This document shows positions 1 through 7,557 of a DNA stretch of 21,957 bases, one piece after another. The notes below the pieces were generated by a model. It saw only the letters and a list, made by a program, of their open reading frames with translations, did not search any database and had not been told where the DNA came from. The stretch spans positions 1-21,957 of the forward strand of contig JAFLCM010000005.1 of assembly GCA_017303565.1 (NCBI GenBank), read 5' to 3'. Position 1 is the stretch's first letter. Every line of letters begins with the position of its first letter. The stretch is from Planctomycetota bacterium (GTDB lineage: Bacteria; Planctomycetota; Phycisphaerae; Phycisphaerales; UBA1924). The translations under genes were made by a program, and so were the position numbers.

Positions 1-31
1 CCGTGGAGCGGCAGCACGGAAAGGAGTTCCC

Positions 32-595
32 ATGACCGCGACCATGACCCCCGCCGAAACCCGCCGTCGCCTGTCTGAGAGCGCGGCGGTGCTGATCGAC
101 GTGCGCGAGCCGGACGAGCACGCCGCCGAGCGCATCGACGGCGCCCGCCTGATCCCGCTGGGCACGATCGACCGCGTGCCGCTGCCCGCCGCGGAGGGGC
201 GTGCCGTGATCGTGCACTGCAAGTCGGGGCGACGCTCGCAGGAAGCCGTCTCTCGCCTCACGGCGCGTGGGGTCAGCGCCGTGTCGCTCGAGGGCGGCAT
301 CGAGGCATGGAAGGCCCAAGGGCTTCCGGTCGTCGCGCCGGCGACGAAGATGCCAATCCCGATCATGCGGCAGGTGCAGATCACCGTCGGCGTGCTGTCC
401 CTCGCCGGCTCGGCGCTGGCGTGGTGGGTGTCGCCCCTGTTCATCGCGGTCCCGGCATTCCTGGGCGCGGGCCTGCTGTTCGCGGGGGTCACCGGCACGT
501 GCGGGCTTGCGATGCTGCTGTCGGCGATGCCCTGGAACGCGCCGCTGCGGGCCATCGGCGCAGGCGGCGGCAAGGCTTGCGCCGTCAAGGTCTGA
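32..595 (+). CDS. Rhodanese-domain protein with two C-terminal membrane helices (YgaP-like)
   Basis: This is a predicted membrane-anchored sulfurtransferase that moves sulfane sulfur through a cysteine persulfide. Seen: a rhodanese domain at about residues 5-100, with the LIDVREPDE motif near 21-29 and the active-site loop HCKSGRRS, whose Cys63 is the expected nucleophile. Two hydrophobic helices follow at about 116-133 and 136-156, then the conserved tail GTCGLAMLLSAMPWN. This order, and the 187-aa length, match E. coli YgaP (rhodanese plus DUF2892-type helices). The start is supported by AAGGAG at 21-26, five bases before the ATG; a second in-frame ATG four codons on is less well placed. 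The AhpD-like gene follows after about 60 bp and may be co-transcribed. The physiological sulfur donor and acceptor cannot be told from sequence. Confidence 0.88.
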   Translation: MTATMTPAETRRRLSESAAVLIDVREPDEHAAERIDGARLIPLGTIDRVPLPAAEGRAVIVHCKSGRRSQEAVSRLTARGVSAVSLEGGIEAWKAQGLPVVAPATKMPIPIMRQVQITVGVLSLAGSALAWWVSPLFIAVPAFLGAGLLFAGVTGTCGLAMLLSAMPWNAPLRAIGAGGGKACAVKV

Positions 596-655
596 GTTTG
601 CCTTGGTTCGTTCTCGCACCGGCTCTCACCCCCACAACGCACAAGGAGCACTCCC

Positions 656-994
656 ATGACATTCGACTACGCCGGCTGGTCCAACTCGATGAAGGACATG
701 AAGAACCAGACCCCCGAGATCGCCAAGGGCTTCGGCGGGATGTTCCAGGCCCTGATGGGCAGCGGCGCCCTGACGGTCCGGGAGAAGGAACTGGTCGCGC
801 TCGGCATCGCCATCAGCCAGCGCTGCGAGCCGTGCATCTGGTCACACACCGAGAAGTGCATGAAGGCCGGCGCGACCCCCGAACAGGTGCGGGAGGTGGC
901 CCAGGTCGCGGTGGTCATGGGTGGTGGGCCGACGTACACCTACGTGCCCAAAGTGCTCGAAGCGGTGGAGGCCTTCTCCGCGGCTCGGACGTAG
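656..994 (+). CDS. Carboxymuconolactone decarboxylase / AhpD-like CxxC protein
   Basis: A 112-aa all-helical protein of the CMD/AhpD superfamily, probably a cytoplasmic thiol peroxidase or disulfide reductase. Seen: the AhpD core signature C57-x2-C60-x3-H64, with a further Cys68, followed by AGATPEQVREVAQVAVVMGGGP, which is typical of the family. Members with CxxC and the nearby His reduce peroxides through a cysteine pair; members lacking it are decarboxylases, so the redox role is favoured here. The length equals the single-domain versions of the family. The start has AAGGAG at 643-648, seven bases before the ATG. It follows the rhodanese gene in the same direction, which suggests a small sulfur/thiol redox unit. 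The substrate is unknown. Confidence 0.85.
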   Translation: MTFDYAGWSNSMKDMKNQTPEIAKGFGGMFQALMGSGALTVREKELVALGIAISQRCEPCIWSHTEKCMKAGATPEQVREVAQVAVVMGGGPTYTYVPKVLEAVEAFSAART

Positions 995-1040
995 CCGCAT
1001 CCGTCGGGTCGGGTTTGGGTACATTGGCGTCCCTTTGCCG

Positions 1041-1071
1041 GTGGTCCGGTGGTCGGCTGTCGACCCCCCGG
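1041..1071. repeat. Small GTGGTCC-type hairpin between CMD gene and M42 peptidase
   Basis: The 120-bp gap between the CMD gene and the M42 gene holds an imperfect hairpin: GGTCG at 1051-1055 pairs with CGACC at 1061-1065 around GCTGT. It is extended by CCGG at 1046-1049 with the C/G run up to 1071. Its left part, GTGGTCCGGTGG (1041-1052), matches 11 of 12 bases of a word in the palindromic element inside mnmA (4966-4977). It could be a decayed copy of that repeat or a weak terminator. The evidence is thin. Confidence 0.3.
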
Positions 1072-1114
1072 CCCCCCCCGGCCGCCCGTTGATCGACCTT
1101 TCGAGCCCGCCCGC

Positions 1115-2194
1115 ATGAACACCGATCTGCTGCGTCGTCTGTGCGAGACCCCCGGCATCCCCGGCCGCGAGGAGCGCGTCCGAGACCTGATCCGCCGGGA
1201 GGTGCGGGGGCTGTTCGACGCGATCGAGGAGGACGGGATGGGCTCGCTCATCTGCCGCCGTTTCCCGCGCGGCCCGGGCGGCAAGGTGATCAAGCCCACG
1301 GCGTCGAGCGACCACACCCGCCTGATGCTCGCCTGCCACATGGACGAGATCGGGTTCTACGTCTCGCACATCGACGACCGCGGGTTCATCCGCCTCAACG
1401 CGGCGGGCGGCTTTGACACCCGCAACCTCTTCTCGCGGCGCGTGCTCGTCTGCACCAAGAACGACGGCGACATCGTCGGCGTGATGAACCCCGGCGGACG
1501 CCCCGTCCACATCGCTTCGGAGGAGGACAAGCGGAAGGTCCCCGAGGTGAAGGAGTTCTTCGTTGACATCGGCCTGCCGGGCCCGAAGGTCAAGAAGACC
1601 GTCACCATCGGCGACATGGTGGTCATGCACGAGCCTTTCGTGATCGTCGGCAACAAGGCGGTCAGCAAGGCCATGGACAACCGCGTGGCGTGCTGGCTGG
1701 GCGTCGAGTCCGTCCGCGCCGTCCACGATTCCAAGAAGCCCCACGCCGCCGAGATCTGCGTGGCCTTCACCACCCAGGAAGAAGTCGGCCTGCGCGGCGC
1801 CAAGACGGCCGCCAGCCTCATCAAGCCGCACATCGGCATCGGCCTCGACGTCACCCTCTCCTGCGACACCCCCGGCGTGCCGGGCGAGGAGGCCGTGACC
1901 ATCCAGGGCAACGGCGTCGGCCTGCACGTCATGGACTCCTCCATCATCTCGGATTACCGACTGATCGATGACCTTGAGGGCGTGGCCAAGAAGCACCGCA
2001 TCAAGGCTCAGCGGACCATCCTGCCCCGCGGTGGCCAGGACGGTGCGGCGATCCAGCAGTCGCTCGCGGGCGCTCGAGCCGCAGGCCTCACCGTCGGAAC
2101 CCGGTACATCCACACCGTGACGGAGATGGTGGATCTCGGCGACCTGAAGGCCGCTCAGGACCTGCTCGCGGCGTGGATGCCCACCGTCAAGTGA
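1115..2194 (+). CDS. M42 family metallo-aminopeptidase (glutamyl aminopeptidase/endoglucanase-like fold)
   Basis: A cytoplasmic di-metal aminopeptidase of the M42 family, which trims N-terminal residues from peptides, often as a dodecameric tetrahedral complex. Seen in the 359-aa product: expected metal and catalytic residues in order, His75 and Asp77 in ACHMDEIGF, Asp188 in KAMDNR, Glu222/Glu223 in TTQEEVGLRGA, Asp245 in GLDVT, and His333 in RYIHTVTEM. The inserted dimerisation/tetrahedral-assembly domain falls between about 85 and 175. The reading frame is open further upstream, to 1049, but that stretch is Pro-rich and unlike the family. The ATG at 1115 begins with the usual MNTDLLRRLCETPGIPGRE pattern and gives a normal length. 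It ends tail-to-tail with the ftsQ-like gene, 27 bp away. Confidence 0.93.
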   Translation: MNTDLLRRLCETPGIPGREERVRDLIRREVRGLFDAIEEDGMGSLICRRFPRGPGGKVIKPTASSDHTRLMLACHMDEIGFYVSHIDDRGFIRLNAAGGFDTRNLFSRRVLVCTKNDGDIVGVMNPGGRPVHIASEEDKRKVPEVKEFFVDIGLPGPKVKKTVTIGDMVVMHEPFVIVGNKAVSKAMDNRVACWLGVESVRAVHDSKKPHAAEICVAFTTQEEVGLRGAKTAASLIKPHIGIGLDVTLSCDTPGVPGEEAVTIQGNGVGLHVMDSSIISDYRLIDDLEGVAKKHRIKAQRTILPRGGQDGAAIQQSLAGARAAGLTVGTRYIHTVTEMVDLGDLKAAQDLLAAWMPTVK

Positions 2195-2221
2195 TCGGAT
2201 GGCGCCTGAAGTGAGCGCGGC

Positions 2222-3205
2222 TCACTCCCCGCCGGGGATCGCGGTCTTGTCGACCAGCACCACCGGGGTGTAGATCTCTACGCGCTGCTGGTCGGCGTCG
2301 ATCCGCCCGAAGTCTCGGATGTTCTGCTCCAGACGGGCGATCTTCCGCTCGACGTGGACCTCGCCCGGCAGCGTCTCGCCAACCGGAGAGCCCCAGACGA
2401 TCCGGTGCCCGCGGTCGGTGACGATCACGAGTTTCGCGGAACGCCCGAACTCCCCGAGGTCGATCCCCGCGACCTGGCGGGCCACCTGCCCGCGCCCGGT
2501 GAGGAGTTTCAGGAGCGCCAGCGATGCCTGCACATCTTCGCCCTTCCAGGGCACGCCGCAGGCGATCGCGCCGGTGTCGGAGAGGGGCGCGGGGGTCGAC
2601 GGGTTGGCGATGACGTACAGCCGCTCGGGAGGCTCGGTGCCCTCGGGCATCCGCAGAATCGCCCCGTCGGTGGCGACCAAGTGAGACCGCCCGTCCTTCT
2701 TGACGACCGCGGCGGGAACCCGCCACTCGCCGGTCACACGCACGCGTCCGCCCGCCTCGCGCCGGACGGCGCCGAGGTCGGCGAACCAGCCGGTCGATTG
2801 AAGGCGCTCGGCGGCCCGCACCAGCGCGCCCTGATCGAACGGGCTGGGGGTCAGTTCGTGAGAGATCATCCGCTCCAGGTCCTTCTGGACCGGCGCGGGC
2901 ACCCAGGTGAGCTGGGTCTCGCCGTCGGCGCTCTCGACGTACGGCCACTCGATCTTGATGGCGGGCGGCGTGGTCTCAAAGGCCGAGACGTGGCGTTCGA
3001 GCGCCCCGCGCCCGAAAGCCCACGAGCCTCCGAGCACGACGATGATGACGCCGGTCATGATCCGACCGCCGGCGTTCAGAAGGGAATCCAGCCCGGAGCG
3101 CTCGGCGTCTTCCGGCCCGGTGATCCAGGCATGCAGTCGCGCCCCCAAGCCGGGCTTTTCAGTCGCTTTCGATCGGGTCTTCTTCTCAGGCACGGATGGG
3201 CTCAC
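2222..3205 (-). CDS. ftsQ: FtsQ/DivIB-like cell division protein
   Basis: A 327-aa bitopic membrane protein: a basic cytoplasmic N-terminus (residues 1-48), one membrane helix at about 50-65, and a periplasmic domain to the end. The periplasmic part carries the pattern expected of FtsQ: a helix with L-Q-S-T-G-W-F-A near 135-142, then V-x-V-x-G-E-W-R-V-P-A near 155-165, and HLVATDGAIL near 175-184. In FtsQ these belong to the POTRA-to-beta-domain region, which recruits FtsB/FtsL to the divisome. Overall similarity to E. coli FtsQ is weak, so the call rests on topology, these motifs and the ddl gene 28 bp upstream, the classical ddl-ftsQ order. The start is a GTG (minus strand) just after ddl. 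A generic POTRA-type membrane protein is the alternative. Confidence 0.68.
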   Translation of the reverse strand: MSPSVPEKKTRSKATEKPGLGARLHAWITGPEDAERSGLDSLLNAGGRIMTGVIIVVLGGSWAFGRGALERHVSAFETTPPAIKIEWPYVESADGETQLTWVPAPVQKDLERMISHELTPSPFDQGALVRAAERLQSTGWFADLGAVRREAGGRVRVTGEWRVPAAVVKKDGRSHLVATDGAILRMPEGTEPPERLYVIANPSTPAPLSDTGAIACGVPWKGEDVQASLALLKLLTGRGQVARQVAGIDLGEFGRSAKLVIVTDRGHRIVWGSPVGETLPGEVHVERKIARLEQNIRDFGRIDADQQRVEIYTPVVLVDKTAIPGGE

Positions 3206-3233
3206 AAACAGAGGGGAAGGGGCCGCGGCGGAG

Positions 3234-4169
3234 TCAGCGGGGCCCGCTCAAGGCCGCGTCAACCAGGTGCGAACACAGCGCGGGCATATCCAGCCCGGCG
3301 GTGCGGGCGGCCATGGGCACCAGCGAGTGGTCCGTGAACCCGGGCATGGTGTTGAGTTCCAGGAACCACGCCCGGTTCTCATCGTCGAGGATGAAGTCGG
3401 CTCTGCAAAGGTGGCGCACGCCGTCGGGGATCGATTCGGCGAGTGTTCGGGTGAGCGCCCCAACGCGGTCCCGTACGTCGGTTGGCATTGGCGGGCCGAC
3501 CAGGTACTTCGTGTCGTTGCGGTTGTACTTGGCCTCGTAGTCGTACAGCCCCTCGGCGGGGGTGATCTGGATGAATGGAAGGGGTTCCAGGCCCCGCCCG
3601 CCGGCACGCGACGCGATCATCCCCAGCGTCAACTCGCGACCTCTGACAAACGGCTCGACCATGCAGGGCTTGCCGCTGGCAGCGCTGGCGGCGTGGGCCC
3701 GCTTCCAGTCTTCAGCGGTCTTGCAGATGTGCAGTCCGATGGTCGAGCCCTCGAAAATCGGCTTGACCACCACCGGCAAGGGGAGCGGCAGCAGGTCGTC
3801 GCTCGGGTCGAGGATCATCGTCGGGGCGACATCGAGACCCGCCCTCGCCGCGAAGGTCTTGGTCAGCACCTTGTCCATGCACGCCCGCGCCGCCCGGAAG
3901 CCGCAGCCCACGAAGGGCCGCCCGTCCGCCTCCAGAAGCGACTGGAGCGGCCCGCCCTCGCCCCACTTGCCGTGGAGGGCCGGGAAAACCACGTCGCCCT
4001 GAAGCGCCTTGAGGTCGCTCTGGCTCAACCGATCGATGACGCGGTACTCGACGCCGAAGCGGCCCGAGGCGCGGAGGGCCTCGGCGATGGCGGCGCTCGA
4101 TTTGAGGGAGACCTCGCGCTCGGCATCGGGGCCGCCGCCGAGGACAAGAACGGTGGTGGTGGGTGGCAT
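3234..4169 (-). CDS. ddl: D-alanine--D-alanine ligase
   Basis: An ATP-grasp ligase that makes the D-Ala-D-Ala dipeptide for peptidoglycan precursors. Seen in 311 aa: N-terminal GGGPDAEREVSLKS with the substrate-binding Glu19, FPALHGKWGEGGPLQ near 62-76, RACMDKVLTK near 96-104, the loop EGSTIG at 140-145, and YDYEAKY at 209-215. The tyrosine in YDYEAKY is typical of true D-Ala ligases, unlike the His of VanA-type D-lactate ligases. The metal/ATP segment FLELNTMPGFTDHSLVP lies at 269-285. The reading frame continues upstream into mnmA, but that extension is Arg-rich shadow sequence; the ATG at 4169 begins exactly where Ddl proteins begin. It lies 70 bp after mnmA and 28 bp before the ftsQ-like gene, on the same strand. 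Confidence 0.95.
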   Translation of the reverse strand: MPPTTTVLVLGGGPDAEREVSLKSSAAIAEALRASGRFGVEYRVIDRLSQSDLKALQGDVVFPALHGKWGEGGPLQSLLEADGRPFVGCGFRAARACMDKVLTKTFAARAGLDVAPTMILDPSDDLLPLPLPVVVKPIFEGSTIGLHICKTAEDWKRAHAASAASGKPCMVEPFVRGRELTLGMIASRAGGRGLEPLPFIQITPAEGLYDYEAKYNRNDTKYLVGPPMPTDVRDRVGALTRTLAESIPDGVRHLCRADFILDDENRAWFLELNTMPGFTDHSLVPMAARTAGLDMPALCSHLVDAALSGPR

Positions 4170-4239
4170 GGAGGTCTCGCCGGGGCGCGTGCGGAATGAA
4201 CACCGAATATCGGCACGACCGAAGCGCCCGCGCCAACCA

Positions 4240-5487
4240 TCACGCCGCGGATTCCGTGCGCTCGATCCACCCGCCGCCGAGCACGGCGTCGCCCTCGTAC
4301 AACACCACGGCCTGCCCCGGCGCCACCGCCGACTGCGGCTCTTCAAACCGCACCTCGAACCGCCCCAACCGCCCCGAGGGGGTCGCCGATCCCGGGTCCG
4401 CCTCGGGGAGCAGGCGCACGGACGCGGGCGCGGCGGGCGTGTTGTACCGGTACTTCGCTTCAACCCGAGTCCACTGCGCGAACCGCGCCTCATCGACGAG
4501 CCAGTTCGCCTCGCCCGCCGTGCAGCCGGCCGCCACCAGCATCTCTTTCGGCCCGACGGTCACGGTGTTTGCCGCCGGGTCCTTGCCCACGACGTACACC
4601 GGGTGCCCGAGCGAGAGCGACAAGCCCCGGCGCTGCCCGATCGTGAATCGGTGCTGGCCCTCGTGCGTGCCGACGACGCTGCCGGTGGCGGCGTCCACGA
4701 TCGCGCCCTCTCGTGCCTGCTCGGGGCGGCGACGCTCCACCAGCCCCGCGTAGTCGTTGTCGGGGACGAAGCAGATCTCCTGCGAGTCCGGCTTGTCGAA
4801 CGTGGGCAGGCCGAACTTCTGGGCCATGTCGCGGACCGCGGGCTTCTCGAACCCCCCGATCGGCAGCAGCATGTGCCCGAGCCGTTCCCGCGGCACGCCG
4901 AAGAGCACGTACGACTGGTCCTTCGACCGGTCGAGGCCGCGCGCGAGGCGGCGCGAAGTGGCGGAGTGGTCCAGTGGAGCAGTGGCCGAGTCCCGGGCGG
5001 GTGCAGCCCCCGCCCCTCGACCACTCGGCCACTCGACCACCCTTGCATAGTGCCCGCTCGCCACGAAGCCCGCGTCGATCTGCCGCGCGTACTCGTGCAG
5101 TTTGCCGAACTTCAGCCAGTCGTTGCAGCGCACGCAAGGGTTGGGGGTGCGGCCCGCGGCGTACTCGTCGACGAAGTAGTCGATGATCCGCCCGAAGTCC
5201 TTCTTGAAGTTCACGACATAGAACGGGATGCCCAGTTCCGCCGCCACCAGCCGCGCGTCCGCCGCGTCGTTGATCGAGCAGCAGCCCTGGTGCCCGATCT
5301 TGAGCGGCCTGCCATTCTCCAGGGGACATGCGTCGGGCGTGAGCACGTCGAGCGCCTCGCCCGGCGATCCGAGCCGCATGAACACGCCCACGCACTCGTA
5401 CCCCGCGCGCACGAGCAACGCCGCGGCGACGGAGGAATCCACGCCGCCCGACATCGCGACCAGCACCTTGGGGCCCTTGGGCGTCAC
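4240..5487 (-). CDS. mnmA: tRNA-specific 2-thiouridylase MnmA with an in-frame insertion
   Basis: Adds sulfur to U34 of the wobble position in tRNA-Lys, -Glu and -Gln, using a relayed persulfide and ATP. Seen in 415 aa: the PP-loop SGGVDSS at 13-19, NPCVRCN with the catalytic Cys118, SGHYARV at 144-150, KDQSYVL at 189-195, SQEICFVPD with the second catalytic Cys239, and GQHRFTIGQRRGL at 278-289. The C-terminal beta-barrel ends near residue 410. Odd feature: residues 152-177, between the conserved HYARV and RLARGLDRSKDQSY segments, are low-complexity and coded by a palindromic element (4958-5042). MnmA proteins normally have only a few residues there. The start is GTG, with AGGA six bases upstream. 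The gene follows the antiporter by 49 bp. Confidence 0.95.
   Translation of the reverse strand: MTPKGPKVLVAMSGGVDSSVAAALLVRAGYECVGVFMRLGSPGEALDVLTPDACPLENGRPLKIGHQGCCSINDAADARLVAAELGIPFYVVNFKKDFGRIIDYFVDEYAAGRTPNPCVRCNDWLKFGKLHEYARQIDAGFVASGHYARVVEWPSGRGAGAAPARDSATAPLDHSATSRRLARGLDRSKDQSYVLFGVPRERLGHMLLPIGGFEKPAVRDMAQKFGLPTFDKPDSQEICFVPDNDYAGLVERRRPEQAREGAIVDAATGSVVGTHEGQHRFTIGQRRGLSLSLGHPVYVVGKDPAANTVTVGPKEMLVAAGCTAGEANWLVDEARFAQWTRVEAKYRYNTPAAPASVRLLPEADPGSATPSGRLGRFEVRFEEPQSAVAPGQAVVLYEGDAVLGGGWIERTESAA
4958..5042. repeat. Palindromic element inserted in frame within mnmA
   Basis: A compact ~85-bp element with nested inverted repeats. AGTGGCCGAGT at 4981-4991 pairs perfectly with ACTCGGCCACT at 5023-5033 (11 bp). 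Inside it, GGGCGGG at 4995-5001 pairs with CCCGCCC at 5009-5015 around a 7-nt loop. Outside it, GACCAC and GTGGTC words can add a further helix. The arms are built from repeated GAGTGGYC units on the coding strand. Its position matches the 26-residue excess in MnmA (residues 152-177), and it keeps the frame. It looks like a REP/RPE-type miniature palindromic repeat, but no second full copy is visible in this window. Confidence 0.6.
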
Positions 5488-5536
5488 CCGAAATCCTAGG
5501 GAAACCGGGCGCTGCAGGCCGGGCCGCCCCCATGGC

Positions 5537-7321
5537 TCACGCCGTGAGACCCCACACCTTGCGCAGCGAGGCGAGCAGGCGGTCGGTCAGGGCCGGGTCG
5601 AGTTGCCGCCTCGCCAGGACGTGCCGGGCCAGCGCCAGCCCGCCCTCACCCTCTTCCACGATGACCGTGGTGGCCCCGGCGGTCTTGAGCGCGTCGCGCT
5701 GCTGGAGGTACTTCGCCCGGGCGGTGATCTCGAGCCGGGGGTTCAGTTCATGGGCCGCGGCCACGGTCGCCACGCACACCGACGGGTCCGGCGCGGTGAC
5801 CACGAAGTGGACCGCCCGCTGCACGCCCGCCTGGTCGAGAATCTCCTGGGACGTGGCGTCACCGTAGATCGCGTTCCCTCCGGCCCTGTGCACCTGCTCG
5901 ACGGTCTCGAGGTTTGTCTCGATGATCACCGTGCGCAGGCCGGCGTCGCGGAGCAGGGCGTCGACGAGCCGCCCGGTCGGGCCGTAGCCCGCGATCAGCG
6001 CGAGGGGCCTTTCCGTGCCGGGCTTCTCCCTGGCGCTGGTTGGCGCCGCGGCGTTCAGCGCCGCGCCCCTTCGCTCCGCCCGCGCGTTGAGCACGCGCCA
6101 CAGCCGAGGACGCTTCTTCAGCCACGACTCGAAGGCGTCCATCCGCCCGAACAGGATCGGGTTCAGCGCGATCGAGATGATCGCGGTCGCGACCAGAAGC
6201 TGCGTCGCGCTCTCCGGCAGCGCGCCGTGCCGTGTCGCCGTCTGCGCCAGAATGAACGAAAACTCCCCGATCTGCGCCAGGCCGATCGCCACGGTGAGCG
6301 CGGTCCGGACCGGGTAGCCCAAGGCCCAGACGACCGCGAGCGCCGCCAGCGGCTTGCCGATCAGCACGATCGCCAAGCACGCCGCCGTCATCAAGGGCTC
6401 GCGGAGCGGGAAGCCGGGGTCGAACATCATGCCCACCGACACGAAGAACAGCACCGCGAAGGCGTCGCGCATCGGCAGGGCGTCGCTGGCGGCCTGGTGG
6501 CTCGCGGGCGTCTGCGCCACCACCATCCCTGCCAGGAACGCCCCCAGCGCCACCGAGACGCCAAAGAGCACCGAAGCGCCCACCGCGAACGAGATCGAGA
6601 GCACCAGGACCGTCAGCGTAAAGAGTTCCCGCGAGCGCAGCCGCGCCACCTGCGCGAGCAGCCAGGGCACGAGGTACTTGCCCGCAACGATTGCCACGCC
6701 CACCACGACGCCGAGTTTCAAGAACGCCACGCCGATGGTGACGGCGTGCGAGCCTGTCCCCCCCGTAGTTCCCGCCGTCGAAGTCGCTCCCGGCTCGCTG
6801 GCCGTCGCGCCCAGGATCGGCACCACCACCAGCGCCAGCACGGTGAAGATGTCCTCGACGATCAGCCAGCCCACCGCCGCGTGGCCGTGAGGGGTGTTCA
6901 GGACGCCCCGGTCCAGGAGCACCCGCAGCAGGACCACCGTGCTGGCCACCGAGAGCGCCATGCCCAAAACCATGCCCTGCGTGACAGGCCAGCCGAACAG
7001 CGCGAACACGCCCACCGCCAGGAGCGTCGCGACGGTGCTCTGCACCACCGCGCCGGGGACGGCGATCTTGCGGACGCGCAGGAGGTCTTCGAGGTGAAAG
7101 TGCAGCCCCACCCCGAACATCAGCAGGATCACGCCGATCTCCGCCAACTGCGTCGCGGCGTCCACGTCACCGACGTACCCCGGCGTGAACGGGCCGATCA
7201 CCATCCCGCCCACGAGGTACCCGACGATCGGGGAGAGGCGCACCGCCCGGGCGATCAGCCCGAACAGCCACGCGGCCCCGAAGCCCGCGGCGATGGTGGT
7301 CAGAAGCGGAAGGTCGTGCAT
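5537..7321 (-). CDS. CPA2 family cation:proton antiporter with RCK/TrkA-N domain (YbaL/KefB-like)
   Basis: An inner-membrane K+ (or Na+):H+ antiporter. Seen in 594 aa: about 12 membrane segments over residues 1-395, including the CPA2 signature SPIVGYLVGGMVIGPFTPGYV at 30-50, ELGVILL-type EIGVILLMFGVGLHF at 61-75, and the NQxD-equivalent segment GWLIVEDIFTVL at 151-162. A linker at 400-437 leads to a TrkA-N/RCK nucleotide-binding domain with GYGPTG at 445-450 and the acidic strand end IIETN at 466-470. The start motif MHDLPLLTTIAAGF matches YbaL closely. The reading frame is open another 56 codons upstream, but that stretch is Arg/Pro-rich and non-membrane, so the ATG at 7321 is chosen. A Thr/Gly-rich loop at 171-192 looks like a local expansion. 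The 236-bp gap to putA is a divergent promoter region in which I could not pick out a clear promoter. Confidence 0.92.
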   Translation of the reverse strand: MHDLPLLTTIAAGFGAAWLFGLIARAVRLSPIVGYLVGGMVIGPFTPGYVGDVDAATQLAEIGVILLMFGVGLHFHLEDLLRVRKIAVPGAVVQSTVATLLAVGVFALFGWPVTQGMVLGMALSVASTVVLLRVLLDRGVLNTPHGHAAVGWLIVEDIFTVLALVVVPILGATASEPGATSTAGTTGGTGSHAVTIGVAFLKLGVVVGVAIVAGKYLVPWLLAQVARLRSRELFTLTVLVLSISFAVGASVLFGVSVALGAFLAGMVVAQTPASHQAASDALPMRDAFAVLFFVSVGMMFDPGFPLREPLMTAACLAIVLIGKPLAALAVVWALGYPVRTALTVAIGLAQIGEFSFILAQTATRHGALPESATQLLVATAIISIALNPILFGRMDAFESWLKKRPRLWRVLNARAERRGAALNAAAPTSAREKPGTERPLALIAGYGPTGRLVDALLRDAGLRTVIIETNLETVEQVHRAGGNAIYGDATSQEILDQAGVQRAVHFVVTAPDPSVCVATVAAAHELNPRLEITARAKYLQQRDALKTAGATTVIVEEGEGGLALARHVLARRQLDPALTDRLLASLRKVWGLTA

Positions 7322-7557
7322 GGCCCACCGTAGGGTGGCCGACGCCGGCGGACCAGCGGGGGCGCGACGGAGCTCCGACCGCGTGCGAGCGGGCGCCGGC
7401 CTCTCCGATTCGTCGCCGCGGGGCCCGCGACGTAAACCGCTTTTGCAGGCGAGCTCCATCCGGCGCGTCACCGGCCACGCGGTCCCCATTCCGCCCCGTA
7501 CACTCTCTTCCCCCTCTACGACCGGCCCTCCGAGATCGGCCCCCTGAAGGAACCCGC

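Noticed and set aside
842..2113. A 423-codon minus-strand frame antisense to the M42 peptidase
   Set aside because: It mirrors the third-position bias of the real gene; its Asp/His/Val/Leu-rich product has no recognisable domain.
3234..4493. A longer Ddl starting at 4493 inside mnmA
   Set aside because: The extra 108 residues are Arg-rich, match no ATP-grasp domain and come from the shadow frame of mnmA; the ATG at 4169 fits the family.
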